From Prevotella sp. (lineage in GTDB: Bacteria; Bacteroidota; Bacteroidia; Bacteroidales; Bacteroidaceae), in NCBI GenBank assembly GCA_017475265.1, contig JAFVFY010000069.1:1-64000 (forward strand): a stretch of DNA of 64,000 nucleotides, in the 5' to 3' direction. The notes beneath the pieces were generated by a model. That model made no database searches. It was not told the origin of the DNA and was given only the letters and a program-made list of their open reading frames with translations. The first letter of the stretch is position 1. The number at the start of each line of letters is the position of its first letter. Position numbers and translations under genes: made by a program. Below, one piece after another: positions 33,862-42,603 of this stretch.

Positions 33862-33920
33862 ACTATCGCTCGTCGATAGTCTTATTAACAAGTAACCCAG
33901 CAAAAATCATGCCAAACATA
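33862..33920 (-). promoter_or_regulatory. Promoter and leader hairpin for the DUF3825-like gene
   Basis: The minus strand has TATGTTTG at 33,913-33,920, a -7-like box. In the leader ACTATCG (33,862-33,868) pairs with CGATAGT (33,874-33,880). No GGTTC dyad lies upstream. Confidence 0.5.
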
Positions 33921-33997
33921 TAATTACGCACAATCTGCCATGTTTTTCAGAGGGCTGTAGTAATCATATAGCAGATACACTTAGGTACAAGATAGAA

Positions 33998-35263
33998 TTA
34001 TCCCGTCTCTATTTTCACACCACCTAAGATTAAGAAATACAGTAGGAAGGTGCGATTACGGATTTGCCGGACCTTCTTCATGTCGCACAGCAAATGTTTA
34101 TGGAAGTATCCATTGCGCTCTTTATATACCCATCGATTAATTATGGAGATTATACATTGTATTACATCTTGGCCAATCCCCTCTATATAAATATCCTCAT
34201 TCTGAACATCTTTCAGGAAATAGACCATGTTGCCTAATGTCGCATTGAATAATTCTTCAGAATTTACAGGAACATTTTCGTTTTCTTTTGTCTTACGGTT
34301 CTGGAGTTTAATAGAATGACTGGGGTCAAGAGAACTAATAATGTGGTATAGCAATTGTTCTACGGACTTGACATAACCTGCAATAATATATGTCTTATCA
34401 AGGTCGTTGGCACCTTTTTGGTTTTGAAATAACCATTCAGATGTCATTAGGGATTTTCTGACATCATCATATGAAAATAACAACCCGTGACCATCACGAA
34501 TAAACTTACTCTCAATTAAAGAGAACAAATTCTCTTGCATCTGAAATGTTGTGCGCCCAAATTCTTTCTTATAATTGAATTCTAACAACGTTTGTTTGAT
34601 TTCATTTTCAAATATCTTCATATTTGAGTAGTTGCAGACATTAGACAATTCAAACCATTGGTATTGATCAGCAGCGTTTTGGATATTGACAAACGCACTA
34701 CATATCACGTCCCATAGAGATGCTCCAAACAGTTTCTTCACAAAATGCTCTATAGAGAAAAACTTATTAACCGCTTCTCCGCATAAGTGCGCATTTAGTG
34801 ATTGAATATATTCCTGTCCTTGGTGGTCCTCTTTAATTAAGACTATATACATGTCTACGATTTCCTTATTCTTCGAGTTTAGTGATTGTTTTAAACTTTT
34901 AAACCATGGAACATTAGGGATCCCCGCAAACTTCTCTAAGGGGAAAAAGTGAAAGCGTGATTTTAACTGCTTAACAAATAAACACTTCCCCATATTATCT
35001 GCAACACAGGTCGCTTTAATTCCTTCTTCTTCAAATAAGCGACAGAAAAGTTTTGCAATATGTTTATCAAACAGCCTATCTGTATGCCGTACATACAATT
35101 GAGCCTTCTTAAGTATCTCTACATTATTAAATGAAATAATAGGAGTAGGAAGATTCTCCAGTTTTCCCCACACCTCATCTTGATAAATTACAGATAGTCT
35201 TTCAATAAAGGATGTGTAAAAGTCCTCTATAATTATGTTTTGTGAATTGACAGTATTCTGCAT
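33998..35263 (-). CDS. Unknown protein with a HEPN-like C-terminal motif
   Basis: A 421-residue, AT-rich, predicted soluble and helical protein with no recognised full-length family. Near the C-terminus, ERNGYFHKHLL contains Arg-x4-His (RNGYFH), the spacing of the HEPN ribonuclease motif, in a helical context followed by VRQIRNRTFLLYFLILGG. HEPN proteins are often RNases in defence and toxin systems, but this call rests on one short motif. The gene is read from promoter P2 with the shared dyad, and it may feed transcription into the DUF3825-like gene 161 bases downstream. Confidence 0.7.
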   Translation of the reverse strand: MQNTVNSQNIIIEDFYTSFIERLSVIYQDEVWGKLENLPTPIISFNNVEILKKAQLYVRHTDRLFDKHIAKLFCRLFEEEGIKATCVADNMGKCLFVKQLKSRFHFFPLEKFAGIPNVPWFKSLKQSLNSKNKEIVDMYIVLIKEDHQGQEYIQSLNAHLCGEAVNKFFSIEHFVKKLFGASLWDVICSAFVNIQNAADQYQWFELSNVCNYSNMKIFENEIKQTLLEFNYKKEFGRTTFQMQENLFSLIESKFIRDGHGLLFSYDDVRKSLMTSEWLFQNQKGANDLDKTYIIAGYVKSVEQLLYHIISSLDPSHSIKLQNRKTKENENVPVNSEELFNATLGNMVYFLKDVQNEDIYIEGIGQDVIQCIISIINRWVYKERNGYFHKHLLCDMKKVRQIRNRTFLLYFLILGGVKIETG

Positions 35264-35313
35264 ATCATCGAATATTATTGGTTAAACATGTTGCTTTGCA
35301 ATAATGCACACTG

Positions 35314-35387
35314 CAAAAGTACACTTTATTTCTGATTGCTGCAAGCATTTCCGCCTCACAAACGGTTCCGTTCTGTCTGGAACCGTT
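35314..35387 (-). promoter_or_regulatory. Shared promoter/operator P2 (HEPN-like gene)
   Basis: The -7 box (minus-strand TACTTTTG) is at 35,314-35,321, CTTGCAG at 35,339-35,345 and GGTTCC-N9-GGAACC at 35,364-35,384, extended to a 9-bp half-site AACGGTTCC. The dyad to -7 distance is 42 bp. Apart from this and the plus-strand promoter at 35,563, the gap 35,264-35,679 holds nothing convincing. Confidence 0.85.
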
Positions 35388-35562
35388 TGAGGCCATACTT
35401 ATGCTGACCATGTAGCCAATGTTCTTATCTGTAGCTATATGCATATTGACACCTTTGTCTAATGTGCAAAGGTACACATTATTTGTTAGAATAATAGGGC
35501 TATGGTGAATGTTATAACACTTTTTAGCCAATTCTATGTGCTGATATCTGGAAAACATTGCT

Positions 35563-35570
35563 TACCTTTG
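35563..35570 (+). promoter_or_regulatory. -7 box for the 65-residue gene
   Basis: TACCTTTG, about 110 bases before the ATG at 35,680. No shared dyad lies at the corresponding upstream position. Confidence 0.55.
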
Positions 35571-35679
35571 CTCCGGTTTTATTGATTGACGAAGCGAGCC
35601 GTTGAGCCATAAACAATAAAACTGGGTGAGCAATAGTGTTCATTTCAACATAAACAAACAAGATAAAGGAGAACTATCC

Positions 35680-35877
35680 ATGACAGACGTAGAGAAAGAA
35701 ATATATATTGAGGGACTGAAAAGGCAAGTTCGCAGCCAGCATAATCCAGATGTGGCTGATAAACTGTGCAAGAGGTTGGATGAAGCCAAAAAAGAGGCTG
35801 ATTTTTGTGAACATTTGTATAATACGCGACAGCTGTCTTTACAACAAATCATTCAAGCTCTTATGCATAATTACTGA
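35680..35877 (+). CDS. Small helical protein of unknown function
   Basis: A 65-residue, charged, all-helical protein starting MTDVEKEIYIEGLKRQ, with CKRLDEAKKEADFCEHLY in the middle. An AAAGGAG sequence seven bases before the ATG is a rare good Shine-Dalgarno site here and decides the start over upstream in-frame codons (the frame is open from 35,626). The length and charge would suit a small regulator or antitoxin, but no family is recognised. It is the only plus-strand gene in this part of the island. Confidence 0.5.
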   Translation: MTDVEKEIYIEGLKRQVRSQHNPDVADKLCKRLDEAKKEADFCEHLYNTRQLSLQQIIQALMHNY

Positions 35878-36002
35878 TATTCCTGTCATGCCATTTAGCC
35901 CACGTAAGTATGGTACTTATGGTTACTAAGTATCATGCTTACGCTTTGCAAATAGCATACTTTTCTGTAGCGTTGGTTTTCCAGATTTCACTGGACATAC
36001 TG

Positions 36003-36512
36003 TTAGTCCATCAGGTTTGCAAATGGTCGCTTGCCTGCATGAGCCGCCTTGAATTCTGCAATCATTTGCCGCTCTACTTCCCGTGGTTCTTCATTGGTCA
36101 AAACCTTCCAGCATACGACCAAGTCTCTTGAATCTGCTAACTGCCAGATGTAGCGGCCACCCCAATGGCCTACATTTGCACCCTGACCGAAACGTAAATA
36201 TTGGTCTAAGCGCTTCTGTAGCGTGGCAGAACTACCTGCGCCACCAGCCTTGCCTATGTACAGAACAGGCGTACCTGCCACCCAGTTCTCTTCCAACTCA
36301 GCAAGAGAAACATTCGGATTCTTTCCTTTGAAAAAGGCTCCTGTTCCCTCTTTCAAGAATTGCGGAACCGACTCGCATTCGCGAAGTACAACGTAAACAC
36401 CCTTCTGAACTGGAATCCTGCTCTTAGCACCATCCATAAGTTCGTCCATGGTCTTGAATCCCTCGAAGCCCAGGGCTTGTAAATAGTCTCTGTTCATCAT
36501 AATGGTTATCAA
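36003..36512 (-). CDS. GIY-YIG nuclease-like protein
   Basis: A 169-residue protein. GVYVVL (about 38-43) and VLYIGKAGG (about 83-91) are the paired 'GIY' and 'YIG' strands, and TLQKRLDQYLRFGQG supplies the conserved Arg helix. GHWGGRYIWQL and a late Glu in PREVERQMIAEF complete the likely active site. Members cut DNA in repair, mobility or defence, and several are stand-alone. The true start may be one of the ATGs near 36,500 (MMNRDYL). It is expressed from promoter P3 with the shared dyad. Confidence 0.8.
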   Translation of the reverse strand: MITIMMNRDYLQALGFEGFKTMDELMDGAKSRIPVQKGVYVVLRECESVPQFLKEGTGAFFKGKNPNVSLAELEENWVAGTPVLYIGKAGGAGSSATLQKRLDQYLRFGQGANVGHWGGRYIWQLADSRDLVVCWKVLTNEEPREVERQMIAEFKAAHAGKRPFANLMD

Positions 36513-36528
36513 TTTGTATTAGCGAGTG

Positions 36529-36602
36529 CAAAGGTACAACCGTTTTTTCATTGCTGCAAGCATTTTTGCCTCACGAACGGTTCCGTTCTGATTGGAACCA
36601 TT
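36529..36602 (-). promoter_or_regulatory. Shared promoter/operator P3 (GIY-YIG gene)
   Basis: The -7 box (minus-strand TACCTTTG) is at 36,529-36,536, CTTGCAG at 36,554-36,560 and GGTTCC-N9-GGAACC at 36,579-36,599, with 42 bp between dyad and -7 box. About 50 bases around the dyad are near-identical to P2. Confidence 0.85.
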
Positions 36603-36661
36603 TTTGGATACCCTTTTAATTCCTCTCGAAGTAAATTCCATTTTTGCATATAATCTAATCA

Positions 36662-38125
36662 TTATTTCTGTTTCCTTGCAATATATTGCTGCTTCGGAGA
36701 ATTTGGAGATTTAGGGATTGTTCTTTCAAGATAACTAGCATCAACGAGAGATTTGATGAATTTGATAATATTTTTATTATGGTATGTAACATTAATATGA
36801 GCTAATATTTCTCGACTGCTTCTTGGAACCATACAATAATCCAATACTGCCTTTTGTCTATCGGATAACCCTTCAGTATCAGAGTTAGTATTAGAGTTGG
36901 TGTCAGAGTTGGTGTCAGAGTTAGTGTCAGAGTTAGTGTCAGAGTTGATACCTAAGCTTGGCCTCTTAAACGTAATCCACACGAACAGGCCGTCAGTGCC
37001 ATACTGTGGTTCTGGCAGACCTACGGCTTTGCAGGCTTCAACCATTCTGCTAACCCCTGTTCCCCAACTCTCTAAGAAGCCAGTCTTGTAAAGCGTGGTG
37101 GCAATGATAGGGTTCTGCGGATAGGAACGGTGTGACTGCTTGATGGTCTCGACGGTCAGTTCGTTAGGCAGATGGCCAGTATTCTCTATCTCCACACGGT
37201 CGTCATAAACGGCAATGCCCACGCTGCCACTGGGAGAGTCCAGCAGCCTATGACAAAGGGCGTTTGTCAAGGCTTCGCGTAATGCCTCGGCAGGAATTTC
37301 CAATCGTTCCTCCCTACGGAAGCCCTTAACAACGCCACTCAGATTCAGGTGCTTGAAGAGGAAGGCCATGCCAGCGTCGAGCAAATCGAAGTAGTTGCCT
37401 TCGGCACGCATGTTGTCGATAAACACCATTTTGTCCTTGCCTCTGAAACGAGCCATTCGTAACGTAAACTGCGGGTAGCTCTGTGGCCGCTTCGTGAACA
37501 ATGTTGCTGCGGCATTCTTTATCTTACCGTTTTCCACCATTGAGAATTTCTCAAGCAATGTCATGGTGTCCTCGGTGCTAGATGACTCAGGCATACGCCC
37601 CTGACTAATACCATACATCACACAGCCTCTGATTTTCTTTTCGTCCAAATCCTCGAAGTGAAGTGTGTCTGGGGTCTGGCTTTCCCATGCAAAACGTTTG
37701 GGGTCACTACGACGCAGTCGTTCCTCAAACATTGAGCGAGGCATCAGGGCGGTCGTACTCTCTACCTTATAGAACGCCCTGCCATCGTATGTGTATGGCG
37801 CATCACCGAATTTGGCTGCCTCGGCACGGAAACCTATCACATAGCAGTCCTTACGGTCGGGCACTTCTATCAGTTCCATCGGTAGGCTGACAGCCGGCTC
37901 AAACTTCCTTACTTCACGAGCTATCTCCTGCTGGGTAGCATCAGCAACTTTCTGGCCTAATATTTCCAATTTGGGGGTAATGCCGAAGAACAGCCAGCCG
38001 CCGTCGGTGTTCAAAAATGCACATAGCGACTGCATCCCCTTGATGAGTTCCCCTGTACTGGTTTTAAGTTCCAGCACCCGGTTCTCGTCTTTTGCAATAA
38101 TTGCCTTTACCTGATCTATATTCAT
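36662..38125 (-). CDS. AlbA_2 / AAA_4 (Schlafen-like) putative DNA-binding protein
   Basis: A 487-residue protein. The N-terminal AlbA_2 domain shows ENRVLELKTSTGELIKGMQSLCAFLNTDGG..FFGI (about 13-50), the classic E-K-K/N-DGG pattern. The middle has the ATP-binding-like module of the family, with EALREALTNALCHRL and IENTGHLPNELTVETI. The end is a winged helix (RQKAVLDYCMVPRSSREIL). Between them lies an NSDT repeat tract encoded by 12-bp repeats. Such proteins are common as regulators or accessory genes in bacterial islands. The start is seven bases after the WYL gene stop codon, so the pair is an operon. Confidence 0.85.
   Translation of the reverse strand: MNIDQVKAIIAKDENRVLELKTSTGELIKGMQSLCAFLNTDGGWLFFGITPKLEILGQKVADATQQEIAREVRKFEPAVSLPMELIEVPDRKDCYVIGFRAEAAKFGDAPYTYDGRAFYKVESTTALMPRSMFEERLRRSDPKRFAWESQTPDTLHFEDLDEKKIRGCVMYGISQGRMPESSSTEDTMTLLEKFSMVENGKIKNAAATLFTKRPQSYPQFTLRMARFRGKDKMVFIDNMRAEGNYFDLLDAGMAFLFKHLNLSGVVKGFRREERLEIPAEALREALTNALCHRLLDSPSGSVGIAVYDDRVEIENTGHLPNELTVETIKQSHRSYPQNPIIATTLYKTGFLESWGTGVSRMVEACKAVGLPEPQYGTDGLFVWITFKRPSLGINSDTNSDTNSDTNSDTNSNTNSDTEGLSDRQKAVLDYCMVPRSSREILAHINVTYHNKNIIKFIKSLVDASYLERTIPKSPNSPKQQYIARKQK
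36875..36950. repeat. 12-bp tandem repeat encoding NSDT units
   Basis: About six copies of AGAGTTnGTGTC encode a linker of NSDT repeats. Copy number can change without a frameshift, so linker length may vary between strains. Confidence 0.9.
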
Positions 38126-38132
38126 GTTCGTC

Positions 38133-39218
38133 TTATGTTTCGTTGGAATAGATTTCCATTTGTTGTTTGATAGTGTTCTTTATCTGTTCCCGTAAGGACT
38201 CTGGTTGCATGACTTCAAGATTCTCACCATACATGAGAATCCTGCCTCGCAGTTCGCGGTTTGGCTCAATGGTCAGGGTGACTTCGCCGTAACTTCCATC
38301 GTCATATTGTCCGAAGGGATGCGTCTCTTTCTGGCTATGATGCAAGGGCTTGGTAAGCAATAGCCCGTGCTGGTACTCCGTCTTGGTACGGATAACGACT
38401 TGCTCTACTTTTGCACCCTTCTCGCGAGTTACACCTATTATAATATTAAAGAAGTCTTGATAATAGCCCTTCTCGGCAGGGATGTATTCCACATTGTCCA
38501 CGACAGTGACCTCTCCTACAATCCTGTCCAAAGGTACATTGTATGCGTGATAGGGTTCGCGGTCAGCCTCTCCGAAAACGAACCAACGTCCATTATACTC
38601 TTTCAAGAACTGAGGATGGAACGTCAGTTCAAACGGTTCCTGCCCGAATCGCTGATAGGAGAATCGCAAAACTTGACGGTCTGTTATTGCCTTGTAGAAC
38701 AAAGGTAGCAAATGGATATTTGTCAGGTTCTGCTCCAGACTTGAGCGGATAAACCCGTTACCGTCCTCGGATTCCCTTTCGGTATCAAGCAACAACTGGG
38801 TATTCTCAAAGAAAGAAGAGAACCAACTTGCCGGCATGATACCCGCAGAGGCCTTACAGAATTCCACGTAGTCCTCAACAGACTTCTGTACTACAGCCTT
38901 CCGTTCAGCAGCCAGTGGGTCATCGTCCTTTCCTATGTACTTGAAAGCCTTCCCCTTGCCAGTCTTGCCATTATTGATTACACAACCAGGATTCACTTGC
39001 TCCAAAGCCCTGATGACCTCTGGAAAAGCTTTCTTCAGCTGTTTATAGGCGTTGTCGCTACTATAGGTGTGTAGGTCATAATAGCTCTTTTCTCTCTTGT
39101 AGTATATACACAGGACATCTACAAGAGACACGAACTCCCGTTTGCGCAACTCTTCATACACATAATGGGCGAATAAAGCCCTGGCACTCTGTCCTCCGAA
39201 AATATTCTTGCTTGGCAT
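38133..39218 (-). CDS. WYL-domain transcriptional regulator
   Basis: About 361 residues. The N-terminal 120 residues resemble a DNA-binding module with SARALFAHYVYEELRKREFVS. The WYL domain appears as LRFSYQRFGQEPFELTFHPQFLKEYNGRWFVFG, with YNGRWFVFG as the core. WYL proteins sense nucleic-acid ligands and control many defence islands. The open frame could start at a TTG (39,242), but that lies in the -7 box at 39,240-39,247 (TACCTTTG, minus strand), so ATG 39,218 is chosen. Its own promoter has no GGTTC dyad. It is the only clear transcription factor in the island and thus a candidate for controlling P1-P3. Confidence 0.87.
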   Translation of the reverse strand: MPSKNIFGGQSARALFAHYVYEELRKREFVSLVDVLCIYYKREKSYYDLHTYSSDNAYKQLKKAFPEVIRALEQVNPGCVINNGKTGKGKAFKYIGKDDDPLAAERKAVVQKSVEDYVEFCKASAGIMPASWFSSFFENTQLLLDTERESEDGNGFIRSSLEQNLTNIHLLPLFYKAITDRQVLRFSYQRFGQEPFELTFHPQFLKEYNGRWFVFGEADREPYHAYNVPLDRIVGEVTVVDNVEYIPAEKGYYQDFFNIIIGVTREKGAKVEQVVIRTKTEYQHGLLLTKPLHHSQKETHPFGQYDDGSYGEVTLTIEPNRELRGRILMYGENLEVMQPESLREQIKNTIKQQMEIYSNET

Positions 39219-39515
39219 AAACTTAATCCTATGACTGTGCAAAGGTACGACAAAAAATCATAAAAACAACGACGTTTCCATAGTTTTTTGCATGTAAAAT
39301 GAAGTTTGTAGCGGATGCCCCACAAAAAACATTAGATAGGGTTTTTGTGTTTTATGGTCTCAAGGTGACAGAACCACGATAAACACTGGGCCTGCACCTT
39401 GTTTTGGAGGGTGACAAAAAACAAAATACATGAGTATCCAAACGATTTGGGGAAATAGTTTTGTCGTTTGGGGAAAAAGTTGTATTTTTGCGCCGTAATT
39501 GCAAATGATGAGGCT

Positions 39516-40247
39516 ATGACGAAAAGCAGGAAAGCGATTATCGTTGGTGCCAGTTCTGGTATTGGCAGGGAGGTGGCGCGTCTGCTACTCTCTGACGGCT
39601 GGCACCTTGGAGTGGCGGCCCGACGAGAGGAACCGCTTCAGGAACTGAAGGCTTTGGCTCCTGAGCGTGTGGAGGTGATGACCATCGACGTGACGGAGCA
39701 CGATGCCGGCGAGCGGCTGCTGAGCCTCACAGAAAGGCTCGGAGGGATGGACCTCTATTTCCATGCCTCGGGTATCGGCCGGCAAAACCGCACCTTAGAG
39801 ACAGACATAGAACTGCGCACGATGGACACCAACGCCGTCGGGTTTACAAGGATGATAGGCACGGCCTACAGGTACTTCGCCGAACACGGTGGAGGCCACA
39901 TTGCCGCTATCACCTCCATAGCGGGCACTAAGGGGCTGGGGCCTGCACCGGCATACTCTGCCACGAAAGCCCTGCAAGCCTGTTACCTGCAGGCCTTGGA
40001 GCAACAGTCTTATCAAAGGGGGCTGAACATCCATTTCACGGACATCCGTCCTGGGTTTGTCGATACGGCCTTGCTGAATGGCGACTTCCGCTATCCCATG
40101 CTGATGCAGCCAGAAACAGTGGCACGTGACATCGTGAAGTCTGTCTACTGTCGGCGGCACGTCCGCGTGATAGACTTCCGCTACCGCCTCCTCACCTCCC
40201 TTTGGCGGCGCATCCCCCGCTGGCTGTGGCGTAGGCTGAGACTGTAG
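39516..40247 (+). CDS. Short-chain dehydrogenase/reductase
   Basis: A 243-residue SDR oxidoreductase. The nucleotide-binding motif GASSGIGR lies near residues 10-17. HASGIGRQN stands for the NNAG motif, ITSIAG provides the catalytic Ser, and the active-site Tyr-x-x-x-Lys is in PAYSATKALQ. The substrate is not deducible. The start follows a -7 box (TATTTTTG, 39,483-39,490) that excludes the longer frame from 39,468. Confidence 0.9.
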   Translation: MTKSRKAIIVGASSGIGREVARLLLSDGWHLGVAARREEPLQELKALAPERVEVMTIDVTEHDAGERLLSLTERLGGMDLYFHASGIGRQNRTLETDIELRTMDTNAVGFTRMIGTAYRYFAEHGGGHIAAITSIAGTKGLGPAPAYSATKALQACYLQALEQQSYQRGLNIHFTDIRPGFVDTALLNGDFRYPMLMQPETVARDIVKSVYCRRHVRVIDFRYRLLTSLWRRIPRWLWRRLRL

Positions 40248-40305
40248 TTGAACAATTTCTTTTACAATTCTTGCTAAAAAGTTTGGTCATGTCAAAAGAA
40301 ACTCT

Positions 40306-40313
40306 TAACTTTG
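40306..40313 (+). promoter_or_regulatory. -7 box for the CarboxypepD_reg-like gene
   Basis: TAACTTTG with TTTG about 20 bases upstream (40,282) as a -33 element. The ATG at 40,340 follows 26 bases later. Confidence 0.75.
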
Positions 40314-40339
40314 TGGCCAACAACATAAGGACTACGACT

Positions 40340-41563
40340 ATGAAACGATGGACAATGATTCTGGCCGCGCTGTTTGCAGTGCTGGCTATGAGTGCACAGA
40401 CGGTGGTGAGCGGTGTGGTGAAAGACAGCAAGACCGGCCGACCGCTGCCCCATGTGAGTGTTATGGCGGAGGGCGAGGATGTCCACACGGTGACCAACGA
40501 CGACGGTTTTTTTACTTTGAAGACATCACGGCTTCCTCAGTATGTGCAGCTTACGCACATAGGCTACCGGACACTGCGCCACCCGCTGGACAACGGTACT
40601 ACCGAGAACCTCAGGCTGGCCATGACGGCAAGCAGCGTGGAGCTGCGAGAGGTTTTCGTGTCGGTCGATGACCCTCTGGTGATTGTCAAGGCAGCCATGA
40701 GCCGCATTGAGCGGAACTACTCTCAGCAACCTGAGCTGATGCGCTGTTTCTATCGTGAGACGGCGCGGCGCGGCTCGCGGTTTATCAGCATCGCCGAGGC
40801 TGTCATGGACATGTACAAGACCGACTACGGCCACGGCCCTGACCATGATGCTGTAGGTATCCTCAAGGGCAGGCGGCTGATGAGCATGAAAGCCAGCGAC
40901 ACACTAGGAGTGAAGATTCAGGGCGGACCTGTGTTGCCGCTGATGGTCGATGTGGCCAAGAATCCCGACTACCTGCTGAACATGGAGCAGCTGGAATACT
41001 GTGAGCTGCAACTGGAGGTGCCCGTCAAGATTGGCGACCGGCTGCAGTTTGTGGTCAGCATGACGCCCCGTGCCAAAATACCTTACCCGATGCTGGGCGG
41101 CCGACTTTATATCGACCAGGAGACACTCGCCTTCACACGGGCTGAACTGCAGCTTGACGTGAGCGACTGGCGGCGTGCCTCGGCCTATATGCTGGTGAAG
41201 AAGCCCTTAGGGCTGCGGTTCCGTCCCAGGGAACTCAGCGTGACAGTGGTCTACGAGACCGATGTGCAGGGCGTGACACGGATGAGCTATGTACGCAACC
41301 AGATGCGCTTCAACTGCGACTGGCATCGCCGTCTCTTTGCCTCCTCTTTCACCACAGTGAGTGAGATGGTAGTGACTGAGCGACTCCACCAAGGTCAGGA
41401 GACCAAGCCTCCCCGTGGACGCTCATCGTTTGGCATCAAGGAGCGGTTCTATGACCGTGTGGAGTACTTCGAAGACCCTGCCTTCTGGGCCGACTACAAT
41501 ATCATCGAGCCGACGGAGAGCCTGGAGAACGCTATCGGAAAACTGAAGAAGAAGGCGGGATGA
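40340..41563 (+). CDS. Cell-envelope protein with CarboxypepD_reg-like domain
   Basis: A 407-residue exported protein. A signal peptide (MKRWTMILAALFAVLAMSA) is followed by a carboxypeptidase-regulatory-like beta-sandwich (VVSGVVKDSKTGRPLPHVSV ... DGFFTLKT, about 20-95), as on many Bacteroidota surface and SusC-like proteins. The rest (CFYRETARR, GRLYIDQETLAFTRAEL) resembles DUF5686-type periplasmic or outer-membrane-linked proteins of unknown role. The start follows the -7 box at 40,306. Confidence 0.82.
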   Translation: MKRWTMILAALFAVLAMSAQTVVSGVVKDSKTGRPLPHVSVMAEGEDVHTVTNDDGFFTLKTSRLPQYVQLTHIGYRTLRHPLDNGTTENLRLAMTASSVELREVFVSVDDPLVIVKAAMSRIERNYSQQPELMRCFYRETARRGSRFISIAEAVMDMYKTDYGHGPDHDAVGILKGRRLMSMKASDTLGVKIQGGPVLPLMVDVAKNPDYLLNMEQLEYCELQLEVPVKIGDRLQFVVSMTPRAKIPYPMLGGRLYIDQETLAFTRAELQLDVSDWRRASAYMLVKKPLGLRFRPRELSVTVVYETDVQGVTRMSYVRNQMRFNCDWHRRLFASSFTTVSEMVVTERLHQGQETKPPRGRSSFGIKERFYDRVEYFEDPAFWADYNIIEPTESLENAIGKLKKKAG

Positions 41564-41565
41564 GA

Positions 41566-41598
41566 GTTGAGAGTTTAGAGTTGAGAGTTTAGAGTTGA
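41566..41598. repeat. Heptamer-like spacer repeat
   Basis: Degenerate GAGAGTT/TAGAGTT units fill the gap between the envelope protein gene and the dehydrogenase gene. The same kind occurs at 42,566-42,598, before the CPBP gene. Confidence 0.75.
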
Positions 41599-41599
41599 T

Positions 41600-42565
41600 A
41601 TGAAGATTGTAATTCTTGACGGCTATACAGCCAATCCCGGCGACCTCTCGTGGAAGGAGTTGGAGGAGATGGGCAGCGTGACGGTCTATGACAGGACGAA
41701 GCCCGATGAGACTGTGGCGAGAGCTAAGGATGCCGACATTGTGCTGACAAACAAGGTCATCATCGGTCAGCAGGAGATGGAGCAACTGCCGAAGCTGCGC
41801 TATATCGGCTTGCTATCCACGGGCTACAATGCTGTGGACATCGAGGCCGCCCATGAGCGGGGCATTACCGTGGCCAACGTGCCGGCATACAGTACGGAAG
41901 GCGTGGCGCAGATGGTCTTCGCACACCTGCTGACAGTAACCAACCGCGTGGAGCATTATGCCAACGAGAACCGACGTGGCCGCTGGAGCCATAACACAGA
42001 CTTCTGCTACTGGGACATGCCGCTTCCCGAACTGGCGGGCAAGACATTCGGAGTCGTGGGCCTGGGCAGCATCGGTATGCGTGTGGCACAGATAGCCCTC
42101 GCTTTCGGAATGAAGGTAAAGGCGCTGACCAGCAAGTCCCAGAGCCAATTAATGGGTGACGATTCCAAACATTACATCGTCAAGGCTGACTTGCAGGAAC
42201 TGCTGTCCACGTCAGACATCGTCTCGCTTCATTGTCCGCTGACCGACGACACCCACCACTTTATCAATACCGACACCATACGGCTGATGAAGCCTTCGGC
42301 CATCCTCATCAACACGGGACGTGGCCCACTGGTAGACGACCAGGCCGTGGCCGATGCCTTGCACAACGGTCGACTGGCTGCCTTCTGCGCCGACGTGCTG
42401 ACGAAGGAACCGCCGGGCGACGACAACCCCCTGCTCAAGGAACCCAACGCCTTTATCACTCCGCACATAGCATGGGCATCGACAGAGGCCCGCACCCGGC
42501 TTATCCATATCGCCACAGACAATGTCAGGGCGTTCCTCAGCGGAAAGCCTCAGAACGTAGTATAG
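41600..42565 (+). CDS. D-2-hydroxyacid dehydrogenase (hydroxypyruvate reductase-like)
   Basis: A 321-residue NAD-dependent D-2-hydroxyacid dehydrogenase. The Rossmann motif VGLGSIGMRV lies near 149-158. The catalytic Arg sits in SLHCPLTDDTHH...NTGRGPLVD, Glu in TKEPPGDDNP and His in TPHIAWAS. The family converts 2-ketoacids such as hydroxypyruvate or glyoxylate; the substrate here is not certain. It follows the upstream gene after 36 bases of heptamer repeats. Confidence 0.92.
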   Translation: MKIVILDGYTANPGDLSWKELEEMGSVTVYDRTKPDETVARAKDADIVLTNKVIIGQQEMEQLPKLRYIGLLSTGYNAVDIEAAHERGITVANVPAYSTEGVAQMVFAHLLTVTNRVEHYANENRRGRWSHNTDFCYWDMPLPELAGKTFGVVGLGSIGMRVAQIALAFGMKVKALTSKSQSQLMGDDSKHYIVKADLQELLSTSDIVSLHCPLTDDTHHFINTDTIRLMKPSAILINTGRGPLVDDQAVADALHNGRLAAFCADVLTKEPPGDDNPLLKEPNAFITPHIAWASTEARTRLIHIATDNVRAFLSGKPQNVV

Positions 42566-42603
42566 ATTTGAGATTTGAGGGTTGAGAGTTTAGATTTTAA
42601 GTA

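Noticed and set aside
35265-35558. 97-codon minus-strand frame
   Set aside because: It lies over the P2 promoter and dyad and has no protein-like features.
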